From Bacillus pumilus (GTDB taxonomy: Bacteria > Bacillota > Bacilli > Bacillales > Bacillaceae), in assembly GCF_003431975.1 (NCBI RefSeq), contig NZ_CP027116.1, positions 744,001-808,000 of the forward strand: DNA of 64,000 nt. The letters run 5' to 3'. The position numbers and the translations under genes were made by a program. The notes beneath the pieces are model-generated. The model worked only from the letters and a program-made list of their open reading frames with translations. It was not told the DNA's origin and searched no databases. Positions 27,082-36,239 of the stretch are shown here, piece after piece. Each line of letters begins with the position of its first letter. The first letter of the stretch is position 1.

Positions 27082-28713
27082 ATGTCCAAACGAAAAGGCA
27101 CGATTCTTTTTGCTACCGTATGCCTCATAGCAGGAAGTTTGTCGATGATGAGCCCAGCTTCAGCTCATGCAGATACCCCTTATTATGGAAAGAATTATGA
27201 ACAGCCAGCCTCAGTGAAAAAGCTATACCCTGAGCCGGATGAGACGTTCGATACCCCTGCCTTTCAGAAAAAAGGAGAAGCCTTTACCACACAAGAAGAG
27301 CTTCAAGCATTTTTACGTGATATTGTCCGCAAAAGTCCTTACGCTACGCAGAAACAGATTGGAACATCCATTGAAGGACGATCCATTCCAGCCCTCTACT
27401 TTACAAAGGATCGTCAAATCTCTCCACTTTCAAAAAAGCCAACGATCTGGCTTCAAGCACAAATACATGGAAATGAACCAGCCTCCGGTGAATCTGCTCT
27501 CGTCATCGCAAAACGGTTAGCAGGTGATCAAGGGGAGCGTATACTCAACCATGTCAATATCATCATTGTTCCGAGAATAAATCCTGACGGTTCTTATGCG
27601 TTTGACCGCAGGCTTGCAAATGGAATGGATGGAAACCGTGATCATATGACCTTAGAATCTCCAGAACTCACAGCTCTGCATCAAGAATTTAATCGGTATG
27701 CACCAGAAGTGGTCATTGATGCCCATGAATACGATGTAGGCCAAAAGAATTTTGAAGATATCGGTTCAGCAGGTGCCCTCAAATATCACGATTTACTAAT
27801 ATTATCAGGGAAAAACTTAAATATTCCTGAAAGCATCCGGCTGGCGTCAAATGAATTATACGTGAGCGGCGTCCGTGAAACATTGACGAATCAAGGGTTT
27901 TCTAATGATTTATATTACACAAGCACAAGAGGAAAGGATGGAAAGATTGATCTCTATGAAGGCGGAACTGATGCGAGAATTGGCCGAAATGCCTTGGCAT
28001 TATCGCCAGCTCTGTCATTTCTTGTAGAAAGCAGAGGGATTGGGATTGGAAGAGAGGATTTTACCCGCCGCGTCGCAGCACAAGTTACCACTCATGAAAA
28101 AATCATTGAAACAACGGTGAAACATGCGAAGCAGGTGAAGCAGCAATTAGTGAAGGAGCGTTTGAAGCTGGTGAAAAAAGGGCTTCAGTCAAATGATGAC
28201 GATCAAGTGATCATTCAAGATGATTTCAAAGCGCCGGTTGATGACTCGCTGGAAATGGTGGATATTGAAAAAGGACAGACGATCAATGTCCCTGTACACT
28301 TTCACAGTGCGAGCGATGCTGTCCCTGTACTGTCGAGAGAACGACCGACAGCTTATCTCGTTTTACCTGGCCATGAAGGGGTAGAACGGAAACTGAAAAC
28401 CTTAGGGTTAAAAAGCATCACATTGCCTGCCAGTGTAAAAGTGCCAGTACAAGCCTATCAGGTAACAAAACGAGACGAAAAAAGCAAAACAGATATTCAG
28501 CTTGAAACAGAGCTCACCCAAAAGAAACGTCAGCTGCCAAAAGGAACAAAGGTATATGTCACGGCGCAGCCGCAAACCAATTTGTTGTCACTTGCCCTTG
28601 AACCAGAATCAAAAGACAGCTATATGTCATCTGGATTTATTGCTTCAAAAGTAGGGGATGAACTGCCAGTTTACCGATTCTTGTTATCTCAAAAGACGTT
28701 AGGTATTCGATAA
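27082..28713 (+). CDS. Secreted M14-family zinc carboxypeptidase
   Basis: A 543-residue exported protein with a signal peptide ending near residue 31 (SPASAHADT). The peptidase M14 domain shows zinc ligands in QIHGNEPASGE (H129, E132), RINPDGS, and a third ligand region VVIDAHEYD near 212. The catalytic Glu is in FLVESRGIG near 315. A C-terminal region of about 170 residues of beta-rich, Lys-rich sequence has no recognised motif. It probably trims peptides or cell-wall peptides outside the cell. It is transcribed alone and ends at repeat copy 4. Confidence 0.85.
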   Translation: MSKRKGTILFATVCLIAGSLSMMSPASAHADTPYYGKNYEQPASVKKLYPEPDETFDTPAFQKKGEAFTTQEELQAFLRDIVRKSPYATQKQIGTSIEGRSIPALYFTKDRQISPLSKKPTIWLQAQIHGNEPASGESALVIAKRLAGDQGERILNHVNIIIVPRINPDGSYAFDRRLANGMDGNRDHMTLESPELTALHQEFNRYAPEVVIDAHEYDVGQKNFEDIGSAGALKYHDLLILSGKNLNIPESIRLASNELYVSGVRETLTNQGFSNDLYYTSTRGKDGKIDLYEGGTDARIGRNALALSPALSFLVESRGIGIGREDFTRRVAAQVTTHEKIIETTVKHAKQVKQQLVKERLKLVKKGLQSNDDDQVIIQDDFKAPVDDSLEMVDIEKGQTINVPVHFHSASDAVPVLSRERPTAYLVLPGHEGVERKLKTLGLKSITLPASVKVPVQAYQVTKRDEKSKTDIQLETELTQKKRQLPKGTKVYVTAQPQTNLLSLALEPESKDSYMSSGFIASKVGDELPVYRFLLSQKTLGIR

Positions 28714-28738
28714 AAAGGGCTAAAAGGATTTTATCCCT

Positions 28739-28915
28739 CAGCGTGTAGTCAAACCCTCGCATTCAGTGTCAGTCCTGTGCGCGGATGCTCATGAATGTTT
28801 AAATTCGCTCGGCTTCTGTGCTCGTCCTTCCTAGGGCTGCAAAGGTTTTCTATCACGCTGAAAAAAAAGACAAAGGGCTAAAATCAACATCATTTTAGCC
28901 CTTTGTCTACAATCT
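28739..28915 (+). repeat. Terminator-associated intergenic repeat, copy 4
   Basis: The most diverged full copy: CAGCGTGTAGTCAAACCCTC at the start, TATCACGCTG near the end and the AAAGGGCTAAAAT hairpin followed by TTTGTCTAC. It follows an imperfect hairpin (AGGGCTAAAAGGATTTTATCCCT) after the M14 gene and precedes a normal terminator. It lies between convergent genes. Confidence 0.85.
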
Positions 28916-28917
28916 AG

Positions 28918-28948
28918 AAGCGGCACAGTGCGTGCTGCTTTTTTATTT
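28918..28948 (+). terminator. Terminator between the M14 peptidase and padC
   Basis: AAGCGGCAC pairs with GTGCTGCTT (with G-U) around AGTGC, followed by TTTTATTTT. It slightly overlaps the 3' end of padC. Confidence 0.75.
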
Positions 28949-29428
28949 TCGTCCAGCTCTTATTTCATCTGTCATGCCTTCGTATGGTGCTTCGGAGATA
29001 ATGGTTTCGTCATTTACACCTGCATGATGAATATACGTAATGTCCGCAAATTCTGGAACGACATATTTCGGATAGGTGTCGTATTTCTCCCGAGATTCTT
29101 TCATGAGATCAATGTAGTCATTTTGATAGCAAACGGTAATATCTGGACGTTCATGCACCCATTTTGGGAAGAAGATGACGCCATGCATGCGTTTCTCTTC
29201 AGGCATAAAGTTCAGAGAGACGTCTGTCCCAGTCGGTTCTGTCCAAGAGACTTTGTAAACGCCTTTTGTCAGTTTCACAATATTCACTTCTTGATCACGG
29301 ACCCAGCGGCCTCCAACCATTCCGCTATGGATACGGTAATCAATGGTGTGATCATTTTTAATGTAAATCTCATATTCCCAGCCATTTTCATACGTATAAA
29401 TCATATGAAGTCCAACGAATTGATCCAT
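28943..29428 (-). CDS. padC: Phenolic acid decarboxylase PadC
   Basis: A 161-residue cofactor-free enzyme decarboxylating ferulic, p-coumaric and caffeic acids to vinyl phenols, a detoxification of plant phenolics. The family core is nearly complete: [44 protein letters not shown] and FPKWVHE. The start at 29428 has AAGAAGGA 7-8 bp upstream; the six extra residues from 29446 are unlikely. It is divergent from its repressor padR with a clear operator between them. Confidence 0.95.
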   Translation of the reverse strand: MDQFVGLHMIYTYENGWEYEIYIKNDHTIDYRIHSGMVGGRWVRDQEVNIVKLTKGVYKVSWTEPTGTDVSLNFMPEEKRMHGVIFFPKWVHERPDITVCYQNDYIDLMKESREKYDTYPKYVVPEFADITYIHHAGVNDETIISEAPYEGMTDEIRAGRK

Positions 29429-29463
29429 GTCTATTCCTTCTTTCATTAGAATAATGTTGTTTC

Positions 29464-29487
29464 AAACATGTCGTGATTTACATGTTT
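29464..29487. promoter_or_regulatory. PadR operator
   Basis: AAACATGT and ACATGTTT form an inverted repeat with the exact ATGT-N8-ACAT spacing known for PadR. It lies between padC and padR, so binding can repress padC and perhaps padR. Confidence 0.85.
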
Positions 29488-29540
29488 ATTTTAAAGTCTA
29501 TGATATACTATTGTCAAAGAATAAGCGTTGGAGGCACATT

Positions 29541-30098
29541 ATGAGAGTTTTGAAATATGTCATTCTTGGCTTACTAGATCAGTGTGAGCTGACAGGATAC
29601 GATATAACCAAACATTTTAAGGATTCCCTTGGGCAGTTTTGGAGTGCGAAGCATAGCCAAATTTACCCTGAGCTGAAGCGGCTCACAGAAGAAGGGTTCA
29701 TTGAATTCGATGTTCGTATACAAGGAAAGAAGCTAGAGAAGAAGGTCTATCAAATCACAGAGGCAGGGAAAGCAGCATTGCATCAGTGGCTAAGGACAAA
29801 AGACCCGATACCTGAAACGACAAAGGATGAATTCATGCTGAAAACATTTTTCATCTCTTCGATGGACAAAAAAGAGGCGGCTGACCTTTTTACACATCAA
29901 TTGTTAGAGCGCACGAAGAAAGTAGACATGCTAAAGCAGAAGCTGCACGCTTTAACAGAGGAAGATCCTGCTGCTGAATCGCTTCATTCAGCACAATTCG
30001 GGCATTACTTAGTGCTGACAAGGGCAATTGAAAGAGAAAAAGGCTATGTCCGCTGGCTTGAACAAACCCTTTCACGTATTGATTCATCCACGCACTAA
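29541..30098 (+). CDS. padR: Phenolic-acid-responsive repressor PadR
   Basis: A 185-residue PadR protein. The N-terminal winged helix (MRVLKYVILGLLDQCELTGY, FWSAKHSQIYPELKRL) is typical. The C-terminal four-helix dimerisation and effector domain includes IPETTKDEFMLKTFFISSMD and FGHYLVLTRAIEREK. It represses padC and is released by phenolic acids. ATG 29541 has TTGGAGG upstream; upstream in-frame codons are not conserved-looking. Confidence 0.93.
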   Translation: MRVLKYVILGLLDQCELTGYDITKHFKDSLGQFWSAKHSQIYPELKRLTEEGFIEFDVRIQGKKLEKKVYQITEAGKAALHQWLRTKDPIPETTKDEFMLKTFFISSMDKKEAADLFTHQLLERTKKVDMLKQKLHALTEEDPAAESLHSAQFGHYLVLTRAIEREKGYVRWLEQTLSRIDSSTH

Positions 30099-30202
30099 GG
30101 ACAATGGTCGGATGATATGATAAAAAATGGTTTGAAACTAGTGAATTTATTAATAGAAACCGCTACAATGGATATATTCGTATTAAAGTGAGGCGAGTAT
30201 GT

Positions 30203-31309
30203 TTGAGTAATCAAGAAGCGTTATGGAATGAAGCAGAAGCTTTTATTTCTTTATGCTATGAAGAATTGAGCAAATCAAATGAAGAGAAAGCAGCACGGCT
30301 GCATGAAATAAAACAAGAAATTGACGCTAAAGGGATGTATACTCATACGCAAGAGGAGTTAGCGCACGGGGCGAAAATGGCGTGGCGCAATAGCAACCGC
30401 TGTATTGGTCGTTTGTTTTGGTCATCTTTGCATGTACACGACTGCCGTCATGTGAAGACAGAAGAAGAGGTGAAAGACGCACTCTTTCATCATCTTGAGT
30501 ATGCAACAAATGGTGGGAAAATCAAACCATCCATTACGATCTTTCCTCCAGAAAATCATTCACAAAAAGAAGTCGTCATTTATAATCATCAGCTCGTTCG
30601 TTATGCAGGCTATGAGACGGAGTATGGCATCATTGGCGACGAGGCATCTCTTGAATTAACAAAGTTGTGTGAAGCTCATGGCTGGAAAGGGGAGGGCACG
30701 CATTTTGACATTCTGCCTCTCATGTTTCAGCTAAAGGATCAGCCACCTGTTCTGTATGAGCTTCCGAAAGAAATCGTCAAAGAAGTTGAGATCACCCATC
30801 CTGAATATGAAGGATTTCGTGATTTAGGACTGAAATGGTATGCGGTACCGATTATTGCTGATATGAAATTAGAAATTGGTGGTATTCATTACAATGCGGC
30901 ACCGTTCAATGGCTGGTATATGGGCACAGAAATTGGTGCACGTAACCTAGCCGATGAAAATCGCTACAATATGCTGAAAAAAGTCGCTTCTATATTAGGA
31001 CTGGACACGACAAAGAATGCGTCGCTTTGGAAGGATAAAGCCATCGTCGAGTTGAATGTGGCGGTTCTCCATTCTTACCGAGAAGCAGGGGTGACGATTG
31101 TTGATCACCATACAGCAGCACATCAATTCAAGCAGTTTGAAAAGCAGGAAGAAAAGGCTGACCGCAAGCTGACTGGGGACTGGACATGGCTGATTCCGCC
31201 AGTATCACCAGCTGCTACCCACATCTTCCACAAGCATTACGACAATACCATTGTGAAGCCGAATTATTTTTATCAGGAAAAGCCCTATCATGGGACAGAA
31301 AAAGCCTAG
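30203..31309 (+). CDS. nos: Bacterial nitric oxide synthase oxygenase
   Basis: A 368-residue NOS oxygenase domain without reductase domain, as in other Bacillus. The heme thiolate is Cys66 in [14 protein letters not shown]. The substrate pocket motifs [18 protein letters not shown] and [18 protein letters not shown] are intact. It makes NO from arginine, using general flavodoxins for electrons, and protects against oxidative stress and antibiotics. TTG 30203 gives [14 protein letters not shown], which aligns with known starts and has GAGGCG upstream; the GTG at 30188 is the ribosome-binding-site region itself. Confidence 0.94.
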   Translation: MSNQEALWNEAEAFISLCYEELSKSNEEKAARLHEIKQEIDAKGMYTHTQEELAHGAKMAWRNSNRCIGRLFWSSLHVHDCRHVKTEEEVKDALFHHLEYATNGGKIKPSITIFPPENHSQKEVVIYNHQLVRYAGYETEYGIIGDEASLELTKLCEAHGWKGEGTHFDILPLMFQLKDQPPVLYELPKEIVKEVEITHPEYEGFRDLGLKWYAVPIIADMKLEIGGIHYNAAPFNGWYMGTEIGARNLADENRYNMLKKVASILGLDTTKNASLWKDKAIVELNVAVLHSYREAGVTIVDHHTAAHQFKQFEKQEEKADRKLTGDWTWLIPPVSPAATHIFHKHYDNTIVKPNYFYQEKPYHGTEKA

Positions 31310-31326
31310 CGCAAGCTAGGTTTTTT
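31303..31326. terminator. Bidirectional terminator of nos and acyP
   Basis: AGCCTAGC-GCAA-GCTAGG followed by TTTTTT, preceded by an A-run. It includes the nos stop codon. Confidence 0.8.
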
Positions 31327-31328
31327 GA

Positions 31329-31604
31329 TTACCTTATTCGAAAATCCTGATAATGGGCTAATGCTGTGAGCGGCTCCATCTTCATATCTGTCACTTTTGA
31401 AAAAGGACTTCCTTTTCGAACAGTTTTTAAGAAATCAAGCACTGCCTGCTTTTCACCCTCCACCTTTAACTCAACATGACCTTCATCTGTGTTGCGTACC
31501 CAGCCTTTCATCCCAAGATTGACGGCTTCTCCTTGAACAAAATAGCGAAAACCGACTCCCTGAACCCGTCCTGTGACAATGGCGTGATAATGAATCAATG
31601 TCAT
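31329..31604 (-). CDS. acyP: Acylphosphatase (YflL)
   Basis: A small enzyme of about 91 residues that hydrolyses acyl phosphates such as carbamoyl and 1,3-bisphosphoglycerate. Signature segments: VTGRVQGVGFRYFVQ (catalytic Arg in GFRY) and GWVRNTDEGHVEL (catalytic Asn), with GSPFSKV near the end. ATG 31604 starts only about 2 bp after GGAG; the TTG two codons on (31598) is better spaced and would give MIHYHAIV, like B. subtilis YflL. It converges with nos. Confidence 0.9.
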   Translation of the reverse strand: MTLIHYHAIVTGRVQGVGFRYFVQGEAVNLGMKGWVRNTDEGHVELKVEGEKQAVLDFLKTVRKGSPFSKVTDMKMEPLTALAHYQDFRIR

Positions 31605-31720
31605 CTCTCCTTTTTTTCTCATCGTACCATAGCTGTTTCTGACCTTCACGCATCGACTATGATTTCATTGTTGAACGATGTAAAATAATAGTCATGAGAC
31701 ACACAAAGGAGATGGTCATC

Positions 31721-32362
31721 GTGGGGAAGAAGAGTTATGACATAGTAGGAATCCAAGTAGGGCAACCCATCACGACCTATGCGAACGGAAAAGAAATCAA
31801 AACAGCTATCAACAAAAAGCGTATTCATGAGCCTGTGTATTTGAGTAAGGTCAATTTTAAGGGAGATGGACAAGGTGATTTGGTTCATCATGGAGGCTAT
31901 GATAAAGCCGTATGCGTCTTTCCCTATGATCATTATGCTTATTTCGAGCAATTTTTAGGGGTTCCGTTACAGGAAGCTGCGTTTGGCGAGAATGTGACAG
32001 TGCATGAGCTAGTCGAAACAGAAGTGCGTATTGGCGATGTGTTTCAGCTTGGAGAAGCACTTGTGGAAGTGAGCCAGCCAAGACAGCCGTGTGTGAAACT
32101 CTCTCTTAAGCATGGCAACATGAAGCTAGTCAAAGAAGTACAGCAAACAGGGTATACTGGCTTTTATTTACGGGTGCTGAAAGAAGGCATGGTGCCGCCT
32201 GATGCTTCCCTTGTATTAGTAGAAAAAGCACCTCATCATGTTACGGTCCATGAAGTGAACGAAGTCAAATATCGTCAAACAGATCCAAAGAGACTGAAAG
32301 CCATTCTAGAGGTTGATGCCTTAGCAGATGTGGTGAGGAAGTCTTTAGAAAAACGAATTTAA
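31721..32362 (+). CDS. yflK: MOSC domain protein YflK
   Basis: A 213-residue MOSC/YiiM-type protein: LVHHGGYDKAVCVFPYDHYAYF (the characteristic HHGG.DKAV motif), FGENVTVHEL, RIGDVFQLGEALVEVSQPRQPC with the conserved cysteine, and a C-terminal helical tail. YiiM-type proteins are molybdenum-cofactor enzymes that reduce N-hydroxylated bases; the substrate here is not proven. GTG 31721 has AAAGGAG 9 bp upstream, so the upstream ATG 31694 is not preferred. Confidence 0.85.
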   Translation: MGKKSYDIVGIQVGQPITTYANGKEIKTAINKKRIHEPVYLSKVNFKGDGQGDLVHHGGYDKAVCVFPYDHYAYFEQFLGVPLQEAAFGENVTVHELVETEVRIGDVFQLGEALVEVSQPRQPCVKLSLKHGNMKLVKEVQQTGYTGFYLRVLKEGMVPPDASLVLVEKAPHHVTVHEVNEVKYRQTDPKRLKAILEVDALADVVRKSLEKRI

Positions 32363-32364
32363 AA

Positions 32365-32397
32365 AAAGCCGTACATCTTATGCTGATGTACGGCTTT
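32365..32397. terminator. Bidirectional terminator between yflK and yflJ
   Basis: AAAGCCGTACATC pairs with GATGTACGGCTTT around TTATGCT, with an A-run/T-run on the yflK side that serves the minus-strand gene best. Confidence 0.85.
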
Positions 32398-32402
32398 AAG
32401 CT

Positions 32403-32540
32403 TTATGAGCTAGGTTTCTTTTGCTCAAGTAGATTTGCAAGGAAATAGGTTTTTAAGCTTTGAAGCTTTCTTCCTTCATGCTTGGTCACACCAAGCTTCT
32501 TTAATTCTTCGACATACCAGCCTTTGCTACCATAATGCAT
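32403..32540 (-). CDS. yflJ: Small protein YflJ
   Basis: A 45-residue basic protein, MHYGSKGWYVEELKKLGVTK at the start, then EGRKLQSLKTYFLANLLEQ. AAAGGAG precedes it. It has the position and character of B. subtilis YflJ. There is no membrane segment; the function is unknown. The frame ends at the shared terminator with yflK. Confidence 0.7.
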   Translation of the reverse strand: MHYGSKGWYVEELKKLGVTKHEGRKLQSLKTYFLANLLEQKKPSS

Positions 32541-32674
32541 GATAGAAAACTCCTTTCAATTGGAACTGCCTGCATTGTAACATTACAAAAAAGGACGTGA
32601 AAAGTGTGCAGGTGTTAAGAAATGAAAACTGATTCTATCTGCCTATGATACATGTATATGCTGGAAATCATTAT

Positions 32675-32836
32675 TTATGAATTTGGCGGGTTGAGGGTAA
32701 CGATGATCATGCCAACCGTCATAATCATGATGACAATACCAAGATAAGTCATCATGGATTGTTTTTTCTTAATACCTACAACCGTTAAGATAATACTTTC
32801 AATCAAAAAGATAACGCCGATGATGATGAACCACAT
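32675..32836 (-). CDS. yflI: Small two-helix membrane protein (YflI position)
   Basis: A 53-residue protein: MWFIIIGVIFLIESIILTVV, a short GIKKKQ turn, then MTYLGIVIMIMTVGMIIVTL. It is predicted to form two transmembrane helices joined by a positive cytoplasmic turn. AAAGGGG lies upstream. The place between yflJ and mapB matches yflI of B. subtilis, but sequence identity was not tested. Function unknown. Confidence 0.6.
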   Translation of the reverse strand: MWFIIIGVIFLIESIILTVVGIKKKQSMMTYLGIVIMIMTVGMIIVTLNPPNS

Positions 32837-32927
32837 ATCAAATAAGACCCCTTTCGCATATCTTTGCCTATTTTACCACAGGCATTTTTGTTTAGTCGTT
32901 ACAGATTCGTGAAAGGAAAACGAAAAA

Positions 32928-32949
32928 CCCCCTTCAATGAAGAAGGGGG
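32928..32949 (-). terminator. mapB terminator
   Basis: On the minus strand CCCCCTTC and GAAGGGGG form an 8-bp GC-rich stem followed by TTTTTCGTTTTCC. Confidence 0.85.
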
Positions 32950-32957
32950 CAGCTGAC

Positions 32958-33707
32958 TTACAGCTTCGTTAAAATAATCGGTTCGTCTTTTGTAATCACA
33001 ATGGTATGTTCAATCTGTGCGACTAGGCTCTTATCAGGTGTTTTAAATGTCCAGCCGTCATCAGCTTGATAAATCGATTCAGCATTTGTTGAAATAAAAG
33101 GTTCGAAGGCGATCACGGTACCATTCTTAAACAAAGCATTATCGAATGGATCATAATAGTTCAAAATATGGTTAGGTGCTTCATGCAGATTTTTCCCAAT
33201 GCCATGTCCTGTCAGGTTTTTAATGACGGTAAAACCTTGTTCTTTAGCAGTATTGTAGACCGCACGACCAATTTGGTTTTGTCTTTTACCGGCTTTTGCA
33301 TGCTTTAATCCTTCAAGGAATGCATCTTCTGCACACTGGCATAATGCTTCAAGACGAGCATCACCAGTACTTAATACGAATGAAATTCCGGTATCGGAAT
33401 AATAGCCGTCCAGCTCTGCTGAGATATCAATATTAATGAGGTCGCCCTCTTGTAAAATGGTTTTTTCACTCGGGATTCCATGTGCTACTTCATCGTTCAC
33501 GCTGATACAAGTCGTCCCAGGGAAGTCGTATTCTTTTTCAGGTGCTGAATTGGCCCCATGCTCTTCTAATATTTTTTTCCCAATCAAGTCTAATTCTTTT
33601 GTAGACATGCCTGGTTTCGCTTGGCTTTTCATTTCTTCTCTTGCCAAAGCGACAATTCGGCCGACTTTTTTTAAGGCTTCTAACTCATGATCATGTTTGA
33701 CAATCAC
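32958..33707 (-). CDS. mapB: Type I methionine aminopeptidase (second copy, YflG/MapB)
   Basis: A 249-residue metalloenzyme removing N-terminal Met from new proteins. The five metal ligands are visible: Asp in INIDISAELDGYYSDTG (two), His in LTGHGIGKNLHEAPN, Glu in IAFEPF and Glu in AQIEHTI. It lacks the SecA-like zinc-finger extension of some MAPs. It starts at GTG 33707 (GTG ATT GTC AAA CAT). Bacillus also has the housekeeping map beside secY; this is the second, more active form in B. subtilis. Confidence 0.92.
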   Translation of the reverse strand: MIVKHDHELEALKKVGRIVALAREEMKSQAKPGMSTKELDLIGKKILEEHGANSAPEKEYDFPGTTCISVNDEVAHGIPSEKTILQEGDLINIDISAELDGYYSDTGISFVLSTGDARLEALCQCAEDAFLEGLKHAKAGKRQNQIGRAVYNTAKEQGFTVIKNLTGHGIGKNLHEAPNHILNYYDPFDNALFKNGTVIAFEPFISTNAESIYQADDGWTFKTPDKSLVAQIEHTIVITKDEPIILTKL

Positions 33708-33804
33708 TGTTCATTCCCGCTTTCTATAACTTCATTCTATTCAATAGCTTACCACATTTTACGCGAAAAGAGTAAAGAGCAGAATTTCAAATGAATGTGG
33801 ACAA

Positions 33805-33824
33805 ATTGGTATAGATAACTAGAC
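33805..33824 (+). promoter_or_regulatory. NagR (YvoA)-type operator of nagP
   Basis: ATTGGTATAGATAACTAGAC resembles the dre operator ATTGGTATAGACAACT recognised by the GntR/HutC repressor NagR. It is 78 bp upstream of nagP, consistent with GlcNAc-6-P induction. Confidence 0.6.
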
Positions 33825-33901
33825 GTGCATATGATATATTTTTTATGAACATCATGAACGAAACGATGAGGTCATGATGATGACAAAGGGGGAGAAAGCA
33901 A

Positions 33902-35266
33902 ATGGTGTTTCAGTTTTTTCAAAAGCTAGGCAAATCATTTATGCTTCCAATCGCTGTGCTTCCAGCAGCAGGGATCATCTTGGCTATTGGGCGGGAGGAT
34001 GTATTGGATATCCCGTTTATTCATGCGGCGGGAAATGCAATTTTTGCGAATTTGGCTTTAATTTTTGCAATGGGAATAGCGATTGGCATTGCAAAGGATG
34101 GTAACGGGGCAGCAGCATTATCAGGTGCGATCTCTTATTTTATTTTATCAGCTGGTACAACGTCGATTCATTCAACGAACAATATGGGGATATTGGGCGG
34201 TATTTTATGCGGACTATTGGCAGGTTATGTGTACAATCGATTCAAGGATACGAAATTGCCCGAATACTTAGGGTTCTTTAGCGGAAGACGGCTTGTGCCG
34301 ATTATGACCGCACTTTTCACCATTTTATTAGCAGCCGTTTTCGGATATGTATGGCCTCCGATTCAAACCGGGATCAATGGTTTAGGGGAATGGATTTTAA
34401 GTCTTGGCGCAACGGGTGCAGGGCTGTTTGGTTTCTTTAACCGTTTGCTCATTCCATTGGGGCTTCATCATGTGCTGAATAACTTATTTTGGTTTCAATT
34501 TGGGGAATTTGGCGGAGCAACAGGGGATTTAGCACGATTCTTTAAAGGCGATCCAAGTGCAGGTGTCTTTATGACTGGTTTCTTCCCAGTCATGATGTTC
34601 GGTCTACCAGCGGCATGTTTAGCCATGATTGTGACCGCAAAGCCTGAAAAACGAAAAGCAACCGCTGGCCTGATGATTGGGATGGCATTGACGTCATTTA
34701 TTACAGGGATCACTGAGCCAATTGAATTCTCATTTATGTTTTTATCTCCACTTTTATATGGTGTCCATGCTGTATTAACAGGTCTTTCGCTTTTTATTGT
34801 GAACACCCTCGGGATTCATAGCGGCTTCGCTTTTTCAGCAGGAGCGATTGATTATATTTTAAGCTTTGGCATCGCACAAAAACCACTTATGCTGCTTGGC
34901 GTTGGGGTGCTTTATGGCATTGTGTACTTTGTTGTTTTCTATTTCCTCATTAAACTGTTAAAGCTCAAAACACCAGGCAGGGAAGATGATGACATTGAAG
35001 ATATTGCAGCCGATGATGCGAAGACGGAAGGTGCAAGTATGCTTGTAGAGGGACTTGGTGGCAAAGACAATATCACCACCATTGATCATTGTGCCACTCG
35101 TCTACGTTTAACAGTAGAAGATACTCAATTATTAAATGAAGGAACATTGAAAAAAGCAGGTGCCAAAGGGGTACTGACTTCTGGGAAAACCTCCGTACAA
35201 ATCATCATTGGAACGAATGTAGAATTTGTCGCAGATGATCTCCGCAAGGAAGTCGATCGAGATTAA
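33902..35266 (+). CDS. nagP: N-acetylglucosamine PTS transporter EIICB (NagP)
   Basis: A 454-residue PTS permease. The EIIC membrane domain (1-360) starts FFQKLGKSFMLPIAVLPAAG and contains GITEPIEFSFMF (the sugar-binding GITE loop) and GLHHVLNN. The EIIB domain (about 378-454) carries the phosphocysteine in DHCATRLRL. EIIA is supplied in trans, as usual for NagP. It imports and phosphorylates GlcNAc. GGGGGAG lies upstream. The neighbour mapB is divergent. Confidence 0.92.
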   Translation: MVFQFFQKLGKSFMLPIAVLPAAGIILAIGREDVLDIPFIHAAGNAIFANLALIFAMGIAIGIAKDGNGAAALSGAISYFILSAGTTSIHSTNNMGILGGILCGLLAGYVYNRFKDTKLPEYLGFFSGRRLVPIMTALFTILLAAVFGYVWPPIQTGINGLGEWILSLGATGAGLFGFFNRLLIPLGLHHVLNNLFWFQFGEFGGATGDLARFFKGDPSAGVFMTGFFPVMMFGLPAACLAMIVTAKPEKRKATAGLMIGMALTSFITGITEPIEFSFMFLSPLLYGVHAVLTGLSLFIVNTLGIHSGFAFSAGAIDYILSFGIAQKPLMLLGVGVLYGIVYFVVFYFLIKLLKLKTPGREDDDIEDIAADDAKTEGASMLVEGLGGKDNITTIDHCATRLRLTVEDTQLLNEGTLKKAGAKGVLTSGKTSVQIIIGTNVEFVADDLRKEVDRD

Positions 35267-35272
35267 AAAAAG

Positions 35273-35300
35273 CGTTCAGCCAGGTCAAATGGGCTGAACG
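35273..35300. terminator. Bidirectional terminator of nagP and the DUF817 gene
   Basis: CGTTCAGCC pairs with GGGCTGAACG around AGGTCAAAT, followed by TTTTTTT and preceded by an A-run. The last codons of the minus gene lie in the 3' arm. Confidence 0.85.
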
Positions 35301-36043
35301 TTTTTTTGTTTACGCTGTTCGATGACTAGCACAATACTGATCACAACAAGTAAAAACCAAGAGCTAATTTTCCCAAGATGTACGAGAGACCACGCATGCT
35401 GTTGATTTGGATATTGCCATGCCCCTAAAAATGTCGTGACATTTTCAGCAATCCAAATGAAAAAACCAATTAGCAAAAATGAGATGATAAGCGGCATTCG
35501 AAAGGTAGAAGAGCCAACCTGAAACGAAACGGACGTTTTTCGAAACACGACAACAAGCAGCAATGTCAGCCACCACCTGAGATCATATAGCCAGTGATGC
35601 GTAAAGAAGTTGAGATAAATGCACATACTGATCCCGATTGAAAGAAACGGATGGGGCCATGAAGTGACCCGCACGCGCAGCCGGGACAGTGCCTGATAAA
35701 TATAGCTTGCTACACTCGCATACATAAACCCGCTATAGAGTGGGACCCCAAAGAACTTCGTATAAGCTTCTTCAGGATAGGACCAAGAACCCATATGAAC
35801 TTTATACATTTCTAAGGCAATTCCTATCAGGTGAAATAGACAAATCACCTTTAGTTCATTCAATGTCTCCAGCCGCAGTGTCAGCATGAGGATCTGGGCT
35901 ATAAGGCAAAGCAGTAGAATAAAATCATACCGGTGAAGAAAAGGAATAGCCACCAACTTCGATAGGGCGAGCGCCGCAAAGATCATAACGGGGAATAGAC
36001 ACGATATCGCCTGTAAGTAAGCAAAATGCAACAATGTTTTCAT
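35285..36043 (-). CDS. DUF817 integral membrane protein (YoaT-like)
   Basis: A 252-residue protein with about eight hydrophobic segments. The stretch MYKVHMGSWSYPEEAYTKFFGVPLYSGFMYASVASYI is characteristic of the DUF817 family, represented by B. subtilis YoaT. The conserved aromatic and charged residues (EMYK, WSYP, ENVTTFLGAWQYP) are repeated in both halves, suggesting an internal duplication. Function is unknown. AAAAGAGGTTTTATT precedes the ATG. Confidence 0.75.
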   Translation of the reverse strand: MKTLLHFAYLQAISCLFPVMIFAALALSKLVAIPFLHRYDFILLLCLIAQILMLTLRLETLNELKVICLFHLIGIALEMYKVHMGSWSYPEEAYTKFFGVPLYSGFMYASVASYIYQALSRLRVRVTSWPHPFLSIGISMCIYLNFFTHHWLYDLRWWLTLLLVVVFRKTSVSFQVGSSTFRMPLIISFLLIGFFIWIAENVTTFLGAWQYPNQQHAWSLVHLGKISSWFLLVVISIVLVIEQRKQKNVQPI

Positions 36044-36145
36044 ACAAAATAAAACCTCTTTTCATTGTCTTAAATGACTTAGACGGATTTAGCAAGGGGA
36101 AAGTTTACCTCAACTAGATATTCATGAACAATTTGTGAATACATA

Positions 36146-36216
36146 TGTGAAAAAGATCACAAATTAGTTTTAACGTAGTATAATAAGATCATAAATAAAA
36201 TGTGAAAAAATTCACA
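36146..36216 (+). promoter_or_regulatory. Twin TGTGA-N6-TCACA sites flanking a promoter
   Basis: Perfect TGTGA-N6-TCACA dyads occur at 36146-36161 and 36201-36216, with TATAAT at 36179-36184 between them. The motif fits both Rex (TTGTGA-N6-TCACAA) and Fnr sites. One site overlaps the -35 region and the other is downstream of the expected start, an arrangement that favours repression, so Rex is more likely. Confidence 0.6.
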
Positions 36217-36239
36217 TAAATTAAAAGGGAGGCATCATC